Position numbers and translations under genes: made by a program
Shown here: positions 8,194-17,428 of the stretch, piece by piece
Numbering within the stretch: position 1 is the first letter of the stretch
Layout: every line of letters starts with the position of its first letter
The notes under the pieces: model-generated
Told to the model about the DNA's origin: nothing
Seen by the model: the letters and a program-made list of their open reading frames with translations, nothing else
The model's database searches: none
DNA from: an uncultured Clostridia bacterium
GTDB taxonomy: Bacteria > Bacillota > Clostridia > TANB77 > CAG-508
NCBI GenBank assembly: GCA_944387505.1
Contig: CALXFG010000010.1
Coordinates: 1 to 49,883 of the forward strand
Direction: 5' to 3'
Length of the DNA: 49,883 nucleotides

Positions 8194-9492
8194 ATGAGTG
8201 ATAAAAAAGAAAAATTATATTGGAGAAGATTAGACAATTCTGCAAAAATATTTCCGATATCTGCTGGAAAAAAGTATAGTACAGTTTTTAGATTATCTGT
8301 TGTGTTAAAAGAAACTATACAACCAGATATATTAAAAGCATCAGTGGAGAAAGCACTAGAGGAGTATGAATTTTTTAGAGTTCGATTAAAAAGTGGATTT
8401 TTTTGGAACTATTTAGAATATAATCCTAAGAAACCAATTGTAGAACAAGAAAAAGAATATCCTTGTAAATATATAGAACCAAAAGAAAACAATAATTACT
8501 TATTTAAAGTTACCTATTTTGATAAAAAAATAAATATTGATATATTTCATTCCTTAACAGATGGAAATAGTGGAGTCATGTTTTTTAGAGAAATTGTCTA
8601 TAATTATATAGAGTTATCACACAAAGAAGAATTTCAAGAAGAATTAAGAATCAAAAGAAAATTTGACTTGTCAACAGAAGATAGTTATATAAAAAATTAT
8701 AATAAAAAAGCAAAGGGAAATAATTCATCTAAAAAAGCATATGAATTAGCAGGAAGAAAAATAAAATTAGGTGCGATTTCAGCGATTCATGAAATTATTA
8801 ATTTACAAGAATTAAAACAAGAAGCAAAAAGCCATGATGCAACTATTACACAATATTTAACAGCAGTTTTAATATATGCTATTTATGAAGCAAACTATTT
8901 GAAAAACAAAGGCAAAAAGCCAATAAAAGTCTGTATACCAGTCAATTTAAAAAAATATTTTCCATCTAATACAATTTCAAATTTCTTTTCATATATAACA
9001 GTAGAAGCGCAAATGGAAAAAGATCATTTAGATACATTTGATAACATATTAGCGTTTGTAAAGAAAGATTTTGTAAAAAAATTAACACCAGAAGAAATAC
9101 AAAAAACGATGTCTGGAAATGTAAAATTAGGAACAAATTTATTTATTAAAATGATACCATTAATATTAAAAAAGCCAATTGTCAGATTAAGTTACTTAGA
9201 AATTCGAAAATATACAACAACCACATTTTCCAATATTGGAAGAATTGGTATTATTGGTAAGTATCAGAAATATATAGAAGATTTTCTCATGTTAATTGCA
9301 CCTGAACCAGTAGAAAAAATTAAATGTTCTGCATGTTCATTTGAAAATCATATTGTATTTACTTTTACATCAATTTTAGATGACTGTAGCATTGAAAAAG
9401 CATTTTATAAATTTCTAACAGAAAAAAATATTCATGTAAAAATAGAAAGTAACGAAATTTTAGATATAAAAAATGATGAAAAGAAAAGATAA
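8194..9492 (+). CDS. Condensation / alcohol acetyltransferase-fold protein
   Basis: 432 residues from ATG 8194 (MSDKKEKLYWRRLDNSAKIFP). The start is uncertain because GAGAGG lies 13 bases upstream. The fold family is indicated by FHSLTDG (residues about 118-124), the HxxxDG catalytic motif shared by condensation domains, chloramphenicol and alcohol acetyltransferases, and by the N-terminal FRLSVVL and FRVRL strands. There is no membrane segment. It lies between a hydrolase and a small membrane protein, a trio seen together in other Clostridia. It probably moves acyl groups onto a lipid or polyketide-like alcohol; the substrate is unknown. Confidence 0.75.
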   Translation: MSDKKEKLYWRRLDNSAKIFPISAGKKYSTVFRLSVVLKETIQPDILKASVEKALEEYEFFRVRLKSGFFWNYLEYNPKKPIVEQEKEYPCKYIEPKENNNYLFKVTYFDKKINIDIFHSLTDGNSGVMFFREIVYNYIELSHKEEFQEELRIKRKFDLSTEDSYIKNYNKKAKGNNSSKKAYELAGRKIKLGAISAIHEIINLQELKQEAKSHDATITQYLTAVLIYAIYEANYLKNKGKKPIKVCIPVNLKKYFPSNTISNFFSYITVEAQMEKDHLDTFDNILAFVKKDFVKKLTPEEIQKTMSGNVKLGTNLFIKMIPLILKKPIVRLSYLEIRKYTTTTFSNIGRIGIIGKYQKYIEDFLMLIAPEPVEKIKCSACSFENHIVFTFTSILDDCSIEKAFYKFLTEKNIHVKIESNEILDIKNDEKKR

Positions 9493-9509
9493 AAAGAAAG
9501 GAATTACTT

Positions 9510-10073
9510 ATGTTATATCCTAAAAAATTAAGCAGTAAAAAAAGTAATCTATTGATTAAAATATTATTAGGTGTTTCATTGATAATTGCGATTATATTGA
9601 CAATTATTAATAAATTAACTACTCCTGAAATTCATTGGGCAGCACTTACTAATAGTGGAATTATCTATATTTGGATAACTGTTAGATATTCAATTAATAA
9701 AAGAACTAATATAGCAGGTCATGTTATGATACAAGCAATTGCCATTTCACTTTTAACAACCTATATAGATTATAACTTAGGATCTAAAGGTTGGTCATTA
9801 GAAATTTCAATTCCCATTATTATCATAATAGCCAATGTTACCATGTTAGTATTAACCATTGTTAGTCATAGAAAATATGTAAGATATGCAATATATCAAT
9901 TGGTTATTTGTATATATAGTTTAATACCAATCTATTTTATACAAAAAGAATTAATTGATAATTATATTTTAAGTTATGTTGCTATTGGCATTTCTATTGT
10001 AAACTTTATATTAACCATCATCCTTTCAGCAAAAGATGTGAAGGAGGCAGTTGTTAGGAAGTTTCATATGTAA
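9510..10073 (+). CDS. Polytopic membrane protein, DUF6320-like
   Basis: 187 residues with about six transmembrane helices spread evenly. A short basic N-terminus (MLYPKKLSSKKSN) is followed by hydrophobic segments near residues 16-35, 45-58, 70-82, 98-115, 125-143 and 150-168. It begins 17 bases after the acyltransferase-like gene with AAAGGAA upstream. Its association with that gene family suggests a DUF6320 identity. Role unknown; it could be the membrane partner of the acyltransferase. Confidence 0.65.
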   Translation: MLYPKKLSSKKSNLLIKILLGVSLIIAIILTIINKLTTPEIHWAALTNSGIIYIWITVRYSINKRTNIAGHVMIQAIAISLLTTYIDYNLGSKGWSLEISIPIIIIIANVTMLVLTIVSHRKYVRYAIYQLVICIYSLIPIYFIQKELIDNYILSYVAIGISIVNFILTIILSAKDVKEAVVRKFHM

Positions 10074-10140
10074 TGTCCCATAGAGATCGTTTTTCTGTGG
10101 GACATTTCCTATTGAGATCGTTTGTCAATGGGACATTTTT
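10074..10140. repeat. Tandem TGTCCCA...TGGGACA palindromic units
   Basis: Unit 1: TGTCCCATA (10074-10082), AGATCGTTTTTC, TGTGGGACA (10096-10104). Unit 2: CCTATTG, AGATCGTTTG, CAATGGGACATTTTT. The two units share GAGATCGTTT at the loop. They begin directly after the stop codon, so they double as the operon terminator, but the duplication is typical of REP-like repeats. Confidence 0.7.
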
Positions 10141-10618
10141 ACAGCAAAAAAGCTTGCTATTTATAAAACAATATGATATATTATTAACATAATTATTTAT
10201 AATTAAATTCAAAAAGATTAAATCAAAAGTTTATTTCTAAAAATCCCAAAATAAAAAACTTTATATGTTAGTATTTCGTAAGATATGAATTTTTATAAGA
10301 TAGTTTATCAGTGTTAGGGAGTCTGTCATTTTGCTTTTTTATTATTTTGCTATTTTGCTATTTTGCTATTTTGTCATGTTTTTATAATCGATTTTTGTTT
10401 ACTGAAATTTGAGTTTATTAGGTTATCAATCAAATATTTTATAATTCTAAATATTGCCAAATGTAAAATAAATTTTTTTAAGTATTTTTTATTTTAAGTA
10501 TTTTTTATTAAAAATTTTAAATTTTGCAAATACTAAAAGACAATTTAATTATAGGTAATTATAAATTAATTATTCATAAGGAGGAATTAAATGATGCAAA
10601 AAGAAAATATCAGAGTAA
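10141..10618. other. Extremely AT-rich gene-free stretch with simple repeats
   Basis: No convincing gene. There are about four copies of the 8-base unit TATTTTGC (10341-10376) and a tandem pair of TTAAGTATTTTTTATT (about 10478-10511). A Shine-Dalgarno-like AAGGAGGAA at about 10579 precedes ATG 10591, whose frame closes after 13 codons. Confidence 0.6.
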
Positions 10619-10798
10619 ATGGAAGAGAATAAAATAAAAGTAGAGAATAAAATAAAAGTAGAGAATAAAATAAAAGTAGAGAATAAAATAAAAGTAGAGA
10701 AAGTTAATCTTGACAGAACATTTAGAGTTACATATAATAGAGATACCGAAGATTATAACATAGAAAAAAGAAGAAAGATTAGATATAGAAGTAATTAA
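10619..10798 (+). CDS. Small repeat-containing ORF, probably a decayed gene
   Basis: 59 codons, ATG at 10619. It starts with four copies of ENKIKV encoded by the 18-base tandem repeat, then KVNLDRTFRVTYNRD and a basic tail. There is no ribosome-binding site at this ATG; the good one belongs to the closed frame at 10591. Another frame at 10805-10840 reads ETALTGEEINSL, so the region looks like a gene broken by indels and repeat expansion. No function can be given. Confidence 0.3.
   Translation: MEENKIKVENKIKVENKIKVENKIKVEKVNLDRTFRVTYNRDTEDYNIEKRRKIRYRSN
10624..10695 (+). repeat. 18-bp tandem repeat, four copies
   Basis: AGAGAATAAAATAAAAGT repeats exactly at 10624, 10642, 10660 and 10678, with a partial fifth (AGAGAAAGT). 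The unit length keeps reading frame. Confidence 0.95.
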
Positions 10799-10875
10799 AC
10801 AGAAACAGCATTAACAGGAGAAGAAATCAATTCATTATAAAATTCAAAGATGATAACTTAAGATAGAGGTGAGAT

Positions 10876-12456
10876 ATGAAATCTAATATTTTTAAATATA
10901 TATTTATTATATTTGTCATTATCATTGTTGTTATTGCATTTTTCGTTATCAGAAACAATGAAAGCGAGCAAGAAACAGAAGAAGAAACTACAACAAGTAC
11001 AGAAAAAGAGATAGTCAGACAAATTCGATTAGGAATAGCACAATGTGATACATTAAATCCACTATTAACAAATAATAAAAATGTACAAGACATTACAAAA
11101 TTGATTTATGAACCTTTAGTGGATATATCATCAGATTATAAAGCAATACCAGCATTAGCAACGGAATGGGCTAAACAAGATGCAACCACTTATATTATTA
11201 AATTAAGAGAAAATGTGAAATGGTCAAATGGAGATAGATTTACATCAATAGATGTCCAATTTACTTATGATAAATTAAAAGAAAATTCTTCTATATATTC
11301 TAGTAATCTACAACATGTTACAACATTAGAAATTGTAGATGATTATACCATAAAAATGTATTTGGATCAGGAAGTTCCGTTTTTTGAATATTATTTAACA
11401 TTTCCAATATTACCTAAGACATTTTATGACACTCAAGATTATTATAATACAGGAATTGTGCCAGTTGGAACAGGAAAATATAAGGTGGAAAATGTACAAG
11501 AAAATTATATAACATTAAAGCCCAATACGAATTGGTGGGATAGAGATACTGAAATTACGTTAGAAGAAATTACAGTTAATGTATATGATTCAGTAGGAGA
11601 ATTATATAATGCTTTTAAATTGGGAAATGTCGATATGGTAAATACCAACAATTTGAATATTCAAGACTATATTGGAACAATGGGATATAGTACAAAAGAA
11701 ATAAAAGGCAGGGAACATGATTTTATAGTTTTGAATACTCAAAATACTTTGTTAGCCAATCAAGAAGTAAGAAGGGCAATATCATATTCAATAGATAAGA
11801 ATAATATCGTATCAAATATTTTTCAAAATAAATATTACACTTCAAGTTTTCCATTAGATTTTGGATCATGGTTATATCAAGAGCAAGATGCAAGTTCTGG
11901 ATATAATCCTGAACAAGCAAATCAACTATTAACAGAAAATGGGTGGACTTATAGAAATCGTAGTTGGCAAAAAAATATAAATGGAAGAACACAAAGAATT
12001 GAACTAAATCTTATTGTAAAAGCATCAAATAGTACACAAATATCTGTAGCAGAAAATATTAAAACGCAATTAGAAAGCCAAGGAATTCGAATGAATATTC
12101 AACAATATTCTGATGAACAGTATAATTTAGCCATACAAAATAAATCATATGATATGATTTTGTGTAGTATGAATTTATCTCCAAATCCAGATATGTCACT
12201 ATTTTTTGGAGAGAGCAATTTAGCAAATTATACAAATGAAGAAGTTACTAATTTAATGAATGAAGTAAAAAATACAACTGATGAAGAAATTATAAAAAAT
12301 GATTATGCAAGACTTGCAGAAATCTATAAAACAGATATACCATATATTAGTTTATATACTAATAAACATATAATAGCCTATAATACAGAATTAGTTGGAG
12401 AAATCAATTCTAATTGGTTTAATCCATTTTGTGGAATCGAAACATGGTATAGATAA
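10876..12456 (+). CDS. ABC-type peptide/oligopeptide solute-binding protein (SBP_bac_5)
   Basis: 526 residues. An N-terminal membrane helix (residues 7-27) without a lipobox cysteine is followed by a Glu/Thr-rich linker and a family-5 extracellular binding domain: LTNNKNVQDITKLIYEPL, WSNGDRFTSIDVQFTYDKL, VGTGKYK, NQEVRRAISYSIDKNNI. Such proteins capture peptides outside the cell for an OppBCDF-type transporter. No permease or ATPase genes are adjacent, so it is an orphan here. RBS GAGGTGAG. The membrane anchor in place of a lipoprotein signal is notable. Confidence 0.85.
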   Translation: MKSNIFKYIFIIFVIIIVVIAFFVIRNNESEQETEEETTTSTEKEIVRQIRLGIAQCDTLNPLLTNNKNVQDITKLIYEPLVDISSDYKAIPALATEWAKQDATTYIIKLRENVKWSNGDRFTSIDVQFTYDKLKENSSIYSSNLQHVTTLEIVDDYTIKMYLDQEVPFFEYYLTFPILPKTFYDTQDYYNTGIVPVGTGKYKVENVQENYITLKPNTNWWDRDTEITLEEITVNVYDSVGELYNAFKLGNVDMVNTNNLNIQDYIGTMGYSTKEIKGREHDFIVLNTQNTLLANQEVRRAISYSIDKNNIVSNIFQNKYYTSSFPLDFGSWLYQEQDASSGYNPEQANQLLTENGWTYRNRSWQKNINGRTQRIELNLIVKASNSTQISVAENIKTQLESQGIRMNIQQYSDEQYNLAIQNKSYDMILCSMNLSPNPDMSLFFGESNLANYTNEEVTNLMNEVKNTTDEEIIKNDYARLAEIYKTDIPYISLYTNKHIIAYNTELVGEINSNWFNPFCGIETWYR

Positions 12457-12482
12457 GGAAATAAAAAAATTTAAAATAAGTA

Positions 12483-12510
12483 TTGACAAAACAAATTTTT
12501 GATATATAAT
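12483..12510 (+). promoter_or_regulatory. recA promoter
   Basis: TTGACA (12483-12488), 16-base spacer, TATAAT (12505-12510). Confidence 0.75.
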
Positions 12511-12519
12511 AACAATATC

Positions 12520-12531
12520 AAACAAAAGTTC
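12520..12531 (+). promoter_or_regulatory. Possible LexA (SOS) operator
   Basis: AAACAAAAGTTC matches the Gram-positive LexA core GAAC-N4-GTTC at seven of eight fixed positions, ten bases after the -10 of recA. The position is typical for repression of recA. Confidence 0.45.
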
Positions 12532-12552
12532 AAATAAATGAGGAGGAAAATT

Positions 12553-13605
12553 ATGAGTGAGAATGCAGAAAAAAAGAAGGCATTAGAAGCAGCAATGAGC
12601 CAAATAGAAAAACAATTTGGTAAAGGTTCTGTTATGAAATTAGGAGAATTTAAAGCAATGGAAATAGAGGCAATTCCAACAGGTGCTTTAAGTTTAGATA
12701 TTGCATTAGGAATTGGTGGAGTACCTAGAGGAAGAATTATAGAAGTATTTGGACCAGAATCTTCTGGTAAAACAACATTAGCATTACATATCATTGCAGA
12801 AGCACAAAAAATGGGAGGAGAAGCAGCATTTATTGATGCAGAACATGCATTAGACCCAGTTTATGCAAAAAAATTAGGTGTAGATATCGATAATTTAATT
12901 GTATCTCAACCAGATACCGGAGAACAAGCATTAGAAATAACAGAAAGTTTGGTTAGAAGTGGCGCTTTAGATGTTATTGTAGTAGACTCCGTAGCAGCGT
13001 TGGTTCCAAAAGCTGAAATTGATGGTGACATGGGAGATTCACACATGGGATTACAAGCAAGACTTATGTCACAAGCATTAAGAAAGTTAGCAGGAGCAAT
13101 TAATAAATCTAAAACAGTCTTAATCTTTATTAATCAATTAAGAGAGAAAATAGGTGTTATGTTTGGAAATCCAGAAACGACAACAGGTGGTAGAGCACTA
13201 AAATTCTATGCATCAGTTAGAATGGATATTAGAAAGATAGAAAACATTAAACAAGATGGGGAAGTAAAAGGAAATAGAGTAAGAGTAAAAGTAATTAAAA
13301 ATAAAGTAGCACCACCATTTAGAGAGGCAGAATTTGATATTATTTATGGAGAAGGAATTTCAAAAGAAGGTAATATTCTAGATATGGCTGTTAACTTAGA
13401 TATTGTAGAAAAAGCAGGTTCTTGGTTTAGCTATAATGGCGAAAGAATCGGACAAGGAAGAGAAAATGTTAAGAAATACTTAAAAGAAAATCCAAAAATG
13501 CTAGAAGAAATAGAAGGAAAAGTAAGACAAGATTTTGAAAAAGTCTTTGAAGAAAGTCTAGGAGAAGAGATACCTGAAATTGATATGGATGATGATGAAG
13601 AATAA
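12553..13605 (+). CDS. recA: RecA recombinase
   Basis: 350 residues from [15 protein letters not shown]. The upstream ATG at 12538 is rejected because the AGGAGG lies inside that extension. Walker [10 protein letters not shown] (about residues 66-74), [18 protein letters not shown], the L2 loop and [20 protein letters not shown] are all present. The acidic C-terminal tail ([12 protein letters not shown]) is typical. It catalyses homologous strand exchange and LexA self-cleavage. It has its own promoter and terminator. Confidence 0.98.
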   Translation: MSENAEKKKALEAAMSQIEKQFGKGSVMKLGEFKAMEIEAIPTGALSLDIALGIGGVPRGRIIEVFGPESSGKTTLALHIIAEAQKMGGEAAFIDAEHALDPVYAKKLGVDIDNLIVSQPDTGEQALEITESLVRSGALDVIVVDSVAALVPKAEIDGDMGDSHMGLQARLMSQALRKLAGAINKSKTVLIFINQLREKIGVMFGNPETTTGGRALKFYASVRMDIRKIENIKQDGEVKGNRVRVKVIKNKVAPPFREAEFDIIYGEGISKEGNILDMAVNLDIVEKAGSWFSYNGERIGQGRENVKKYLKENPKMLEEIEGKVRQDFEKVFEESLGEEIPEIDMDDDEE

Positions 13606-13620
13606 AATAATAAAATTAAA

Positions 13621-13657
13621 AAAGGGAAATGAGTTAGTTCTCAATTTCCCTTTTTTT
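13621..13657. terminator. Terminator between recA and the tRNA gene
   Basis: AAAGGGAAATGAG pairs with CTCAATTTCCCTTT (13639-13653 region), then T7. It ends recA; the minus strand tRNA also reads into it. Confidence 0.8.
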
Positions 13658-13732
13658 GGGGCTTCTAACGGGAATTGAACCCGTGACCTCAGCCTTACCA
13701 AGGCTGCACTCTACCAACTGAGCTATAGAAGC
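13657..13732 (-). tRNA. tRNA-Thr (GGT anticodon)
   Basis: The minus strand reads GCTTCTA acceptor, D-arm GCTCAGTTGGTAGAGT, anticodon stem CAGCC/GGCTG with loop TTGGTAA (anticodon GGT), T-arm CGGGTTCAATTCCCG, TAGAAGC and an encoded CCA. It decodes ACC/ACT. It sits next to the T-box of thrS but on the opposite strand. The apparent discriminator base is C. Confidence 0.93.
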
Positions 13733-13843
13733 AAATATTAATTTATAAATAAGCAAAAAATGTCATATTTTTTAAATGCCATATAAAATATAATGAATCG
13801 TAATAAATTATACAATAGAAAAAAACAAAAGTAAATATTTCTA

Positions 13844-13871
13844 TTGACTTTTTTTAAAAAAAGTTATAAAA
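13844..13871 (+). promoter_or_regulatory. thrS T-box promoter
   Basis: TTGACT (13844-13849), 16-base spacer, TATAAA (13866-13871), just ahead of the leader. Confidence 0.65.
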
Positions 13872-13879
13872 TAAGTAAC

Positions 13880-14116
13880 ATAAGATAGAGACAAGTAAGA
13901 GAAAAAGTAAAATAAAGGTTATCTAAAGAGAGGATTGGTTATTAGCTGGAAGCCAATCTAGAAAAACATATTTGAAAAACTACCTCTTCAAGTTTTTGGT
14001 GAATAAGCCAAACGTGTAAGATACGTTATCATCTTTTAATTAAGTAAAAAATAGGATGGAACCGTGTGAATTTTAGCACTCCTATGGATATTTTAGAATG
14101 TCCATAGGAGTTTTTT
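13880..14116 (+). ncRNA. T-box leader of thrS
   Basis: A leader of about 235 bases lies between promoter and gene. It has a stem I region with GATTGG..CCAATC, the T-box core AGGATGGAACCGTG (14053-14066) and a terminator ACTCCTATGGA/TCCATAGGAGT (14078-14111) with T6. Uncharged tRNA-Thr is expected to bind and favour the antiterminator, so thrS is induced by threonine starvation. The exact specifier codon was not fixed by eye. Confidence 0.88.
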
Positions 14117-14217
14117 GAATTTAAAAGTTAATGTTTTTCTTATTTAACAAAAATTAACATAAAACAACAAACTAAAAAATCAAAAAATCTTTTGGACAAA
14201 ATAAAGGAGGTTTTATT

Positions 14218-16152
14218 ATGTTAAAAGTTACATTAAAAGACAATTCTAGCATCGAGGTGGAAAAAGGAACTAGCATTCTAGATGTTGCAAAAAAAATTAG
14301 CGAAGGATTAGCAAGAAATGCAACTTGTGGAGAAGTAGATGGAGAAGTAAAAGACTTAAGATATGAATTACAAGAAGATTGCAATTTAGTGATTCATACA
14401 TTTCAAGAAGATGATTTAGAAGGAAAAAAAGCATACTGGCATACAACATCACATATTATGGCACAAGCTGTAAAAAGATTATTCCCAGATGTAAAATTTG
14501 CGATTGGTCCAAGTATTGATAATGGATTTTATTATGACTTTGATGTAGAAACACCATTTACAGATGAAGATAAAGCAAAAATTGAAGAAGAAATGAAAAA
14601 AATCATTAAAGAAGATTTAGAAATTGAAAGATTTTCATTACCAAAAAAAGAAGCATTAGAACTCATGAAAGATCAACCATATAAAGTAGAATTGATAGAA
14701 GAATTACCAGAAGGAGAAGAAATCAGTTTCTATAAACAAGGTGATTTTACAGATTTATGTGCAGGACCACATTTACTAAAAACAGGAAAAGTAAAAGCAG
14801 TAAAAATTCTTTCATCTTCAGGTGCTTATTGGAGAGGAAGCGAAAAGAATAAAATGCTTCAAAGAATTTATGCAATTTCTTTCCCTAAAGATAGCCAATT
14901 ACAAGAATATTTAGATTTCTTAGAGGAAGCAAAACAAAGAGACCATAGAAAAATTGGAAAAGATTTAGATATCTTTATGACACATAAATTAGTTGGATCA
15001 GGACTTCCTATGTATTTACCAAATGGAGCAACCATCAGAAGAATACTAGAAAGATATATTCAAGATAAGGAAATTGCATTAGGATATGCACATGTATATA
15101 CACCATCACTTGCCAATGTAGAATTATACAAAACAAGTGGACATTGGGATCATTATAAAGAAGATATGTTCCCTGTTATGAAAATGGATAATGAAGAAAT
15201 GGTATTAAGACCAATGAACTGTCCACATCATATGTTGATATATAAACATCAAATGCATTCATATAGAGATTTACCAATTCGTATAGGAGAATTAGCACAT
15301 GATTTTCGTTATGAATCAAGTGGAAGTGTTTGTGGATTAGAAAGAGTTCGTCAAATGTGCCAAAATGATGCACATTTATTTGTAAGGCCAGACCAAATAA
15401 AAGAAGAAGTAGGAAGGGTTTTAAATTTAATAAAAGAAGTTTACCAAAAAGACTTTGGATTCCCTGCATCAAGCTTTAAATATAGATTATCATTAAGAGA
15501 TAAAGCAAATAAGGAAAAATATATTGATAATGATGAAATGTGGGAAACGGCTGAAAGTCAGTTAAGAGAAATTTTAAAAGAATTAAATATTGACTTCTAT
15601 GAAGCAGAAGGAGAAGCTGCTTTCTATGGACCTAAAATTGATATACAAATAAGAACAGCATTAAATCATGATGTGACAATTCCAACTTGCCAATTAGACT
15701 TTGCTTTACCAGAAAGATTTGAACTAGAATATATTGGAGAAGATGGAAAAGCACATAGACCAGTTGTTATCCATAGAGCGATTTTGGGATCTTCAGATAG
15801 ATTTATTTCATTCCTATTAGAAGAAACAAAAGGAAATCTACCTGTATGGATTGCACCTGTACAAGTAAAAATCTTACCAATTACAGATAACCAACATGAA
15901 TATGCCTATAAGGTAAAAGAAGAATTACAAGCAAAAGGTATTCGTGTAGAAGTAGATGATAGAAATGAAAAAACAGGATATAAAATTCGTGAAGCACAAT
16001 TACAAAAGATTCCATATATGTTGATTGTTGGTGAAAAAGAAGTAGAAGGAAATACGGTATCTATTCGTTCTAGAGAAGAAGGCGATATTGGAGCAAAATC
16101 AGTAGAAGAATTTACAAAAGACATAGTAGAAAGGATAGATAGCAAAAAATAA
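14218..16152 (+). CDS. thrS: Threonine-tRNA ligase
   Basis: 644 residues, standard length. N-terminal TGS domain (residues 1-60), second editing-type domain with HTTSHIMAQAVKRLFP, class II core with motif 2 FRYESSGSVCGLERVRQM and zinc-ligand PMNCPHHMLIY, QLDFALPERF, motif 3 HRAILGSSDRFISFL, and a C-terminal anticodon-binding domain (APVQVKILPI). AAAGGAGG precedes the ATG. It is under T-box control. Confidence 0.98.
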   Translation: MLKVTLKDNSSIEVEKGTSILDVAKKISEGLARNATCGEVDGEVKDLRYELQEDCNLVIHTFQEDDLEGKKAYWHTTSHIMAQAVKRLFPDVKFAIGPSIDNGFYYDFDVETPFTDEDKAKIEEEMKKIIKEDLEIERFSLPKKEALELMKDQPYKVELIEELPEGEEISFYKQGDFTDLCAGPHLLKTGKVKAVKILSSSGAYWRGSEKNKMLQRIYAISFPKDSQLQEYLDFLEEAKQRDHRKIGKDLDIFMTHKLVGSGLPMYLPNGATIRRILERYIQDKEIALGYAHVYTPSLANVELYKTSGHWDHYKEDMFPVMKMDNEEMVLRPMNCPHHMLIYKHQMHSYRDLPIRIGELAHDFRYESSGSVCGLERVRQMCQNDAHLFVRPDQIKEEVGRVLNLIKEVYQKDFGFPASSFKYRLSLRDKANKEKYIDNDEMWETAESQLREILKELNIDFYEAEGEAAFYGPKIDIQIRTALNHDVTIPTCQLDFALPERFELEYIGEDGKAHRPVVIHRAILGSSDRFISFLLEETKGNLPVWIAPVQVKILPITDNQHEYAYKVKEELQAKGIRVEVDDRNEKTGYKIREAQLQKIPYMLIVGEKEVEGNTVSIRSREEGDIGAKSVEEFTKDIVERIDSKK

Positions 16153-16160
16153 ATTAACTT

Positions 16161-16344
16161 TTCAGTGTCCAATTCCTCGAAGGTATATATATTATATTTT
16201 TCGCTATCCCAACACTTTACATACTCTAATCAAATCAGTTCCCACGGGACTGTCGCTGATTTATTAAGAGTATGTAGCGTGTCGGTTCCCCACGAACCCC
16301 GCTTAAAATATAATATATATACCTTCGAGGAATTGGACACTGAA
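16161..16344. repeat. Perfect 40-bp inverted repeat flanking a structured 104-bp core
   Basis: The arms at 16161-16200 and 16305-16344 are exact reverse complements (ends TTCAGTGTCCAATTCC / GGAATTGGACACTGAA). The core has a second inverted pair, ACATACTCTAAT..CAAATCAG with CTGATTT..ATTAAGAGTATGT, and a tip TTCCCACGGGACTG. The whole would fold into one long cruciform. The end sequence TTGGACACTGAATTGTAA recurs at 43218. An apparent 61-codon ORF inside is an artefact of the palindrome. Confidence 0.9.
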
Positions 16345-16388
16345 TTGTAAGCAATTTAAAGGATATTCTAAAAAATGATTTCAAATAG

Positions 16389-16417
16389 TTGACACCAATA
16401 GTATTTTATGGTAAAAT
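16389..16417 (+). promoter_or_regulatory. rplU promoter
   Basis: TTGACA (16389-16394), 17-base spacer, TAAAAT (16412-16417), immediately upstream of the L21 leader. Confidence 0.8.
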
Positions 16418-16419
16418 AG

Positions 16420-16510
16420 GTAACTGTAATCCGCTTAGTCAAGGTACATAAATACTAACAAATAGCGTTAGTTACCTTTTTTAAGGATTAGCGAGTATAC
16501 AAATAAGGGA
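16420..16510 (+). ncRNA. L21 ribosomal-protein leader
   Basis: GGTAACTGTAATCCGCTTAG pairs in two parts: GGTAACT with AGTTACC (16466-16472 region), and AATCCGC/TTAG with GGATTAGCG downstream. This long-range structure and its position before rplU match the Firmicutes L21 leader, thought to mediate feedback by ribosomal protein L21. Confidence 0.7.
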
Positions 16511-16522
16511 GGTGCATTTTAG

Positions 16523-16909
16523 ATGTACGCAATAATTGAAAGCTGTGGAAAACAATACAAAGTAGCAGAAGGAGATGTTGTATTTTTCGAAAAACTAGAT
16601 GCAGAAGAAGGTAAAAAAGTTACTTTTGATAAAGTAATACTAGTTTCAGAAGAAGGAAAAGTACAAGTTGGAAATCCTTATGTGAAAGGCGTAAAAGTAG
16701 AAGGAAAAGTAGTTTCTCATGGTAAAGGTAAAAAAATCATTGTTTTCAAAATGAAAGCTAAAAAGAATTATAGAAGAAAACAAGGACATAGACAACCATA
16801 TACAAAAGTAGAAATTACATCAATTAAAACAGCTGCTAAGAAAACAGAAACAAAAGCAGCAAGTGCAAAAGCTGAAACAAAAAAAGTTGCTGAAAAAGCA
16901 GAAGCTTAA
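16523..16909 (+). CDS. rplU: 50S ribosomal protein L21
   Basis: 128 residues. The L21 core starts [18 protein letters not shown] and includes [29 protein letters not shown]-terminal Lys/Ala-rich tail of about 25 residues extends beyond the usual end. RBS GGGAGGTG. In most Firmicutes the Prp protease gene follows; here only 73 bases separate it from rpmA. Confidence 0.97.
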   Translation: MYAIIESCGKQYKVAEGDVVFFEKLDAEEGKKVTFDKVILVSEEGKVQVGNPYVKGVKVEGKVVSHGKGKKIIVFKMKAKKNYRRKQGHRQPYTKVEITSIKTAAKKTETKAASAKAETKKVAEKAEA

Positions 16910-16982
16910 TTATTTTTAAAACCATAAATTTTAGAATAATCAAAATGAGATATAAAATCTAAACCGAAAGGAGTGAAAGAGC

Positions 16983-17243
16983 ATGGCTCATAAAAAAGGT
17001 CAAGGTAGTAGCCATAACGGTAGAGAGAGTGAATCAAAGCGTCTTGGAGTAAAAAGAGCTGATGGTCAATTCGTTCTAGCTGGAAATATCTTAGTAAGAC
17101 AAAGAGGAACTAAAGTACATCCAGGAACAAATGTAGGTAAAGGTAGTGATGATACTTTATATGCATTAGTAGATGGAACAGTTAAATTTGAAAGAAAAGG
17201 TAGAGATAAAAAACAAGTTAGTGTTTATCCAGTAGAATCATAA
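16983..17243 (+). CDS. rpmA: 50S ribosomal protein L27, without cleavable N-terminal extension
   Basis: 86 residues beginning [16 protein letters not shown], then [28 protein letters not shown]. Most Firmicutes L27 carry an extra peptide ending near FFASKKG that Prp removes; this one starts directly at the mature end, as in Proteobacteria, and no prp gene lies between rplU and rpmA. The residues near the peptidyl-transferase centre are conserved. Confidence 0.97.
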   Translation: MAHKKGQGSSHNGRESESKRLGVKRADGQFVLAGNILVRQRGTKVHPGTNVGKGSDDTLYALVDGTVKFERKGRDKKQVSVYPVES

Positions 17244-17252
17244 AATGTGTAG

Positions 17253-17288
17253 AAAAGGGAAATTGGGGACGGACTCAATTTCCCTTTT
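17253..17288 (+). terminator. rpmA terminator built from a GGGGACGGAC repeat
   Basis: AAAAGGGAAATTG pairs with CAATTTCCCTTTT around a GGGACGGACT loop. The same stem-and-loop recurs at 38453-38489 and, inverted, at 38898-38934. Confidence 0.75.
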
Positions 17289-17428
17289 CGTCTGTTACCA
17301 TATCATCAAAAATATTTAAAATATTTCCAAAAAACCATTTACATTTCGAAAAAATTTGTATAAAATATATTAAAATGTGTTAATTTGTCGTAAACGAAAG
17401 AAAATCAAAAATGAAAGGGAGTATATCA

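Noticed and set aside
16165-16350. 61-codon ORF
   Set aside because: Lies wholly in the 40-bp-arm palindrome; no ribosome-binding site and no family.
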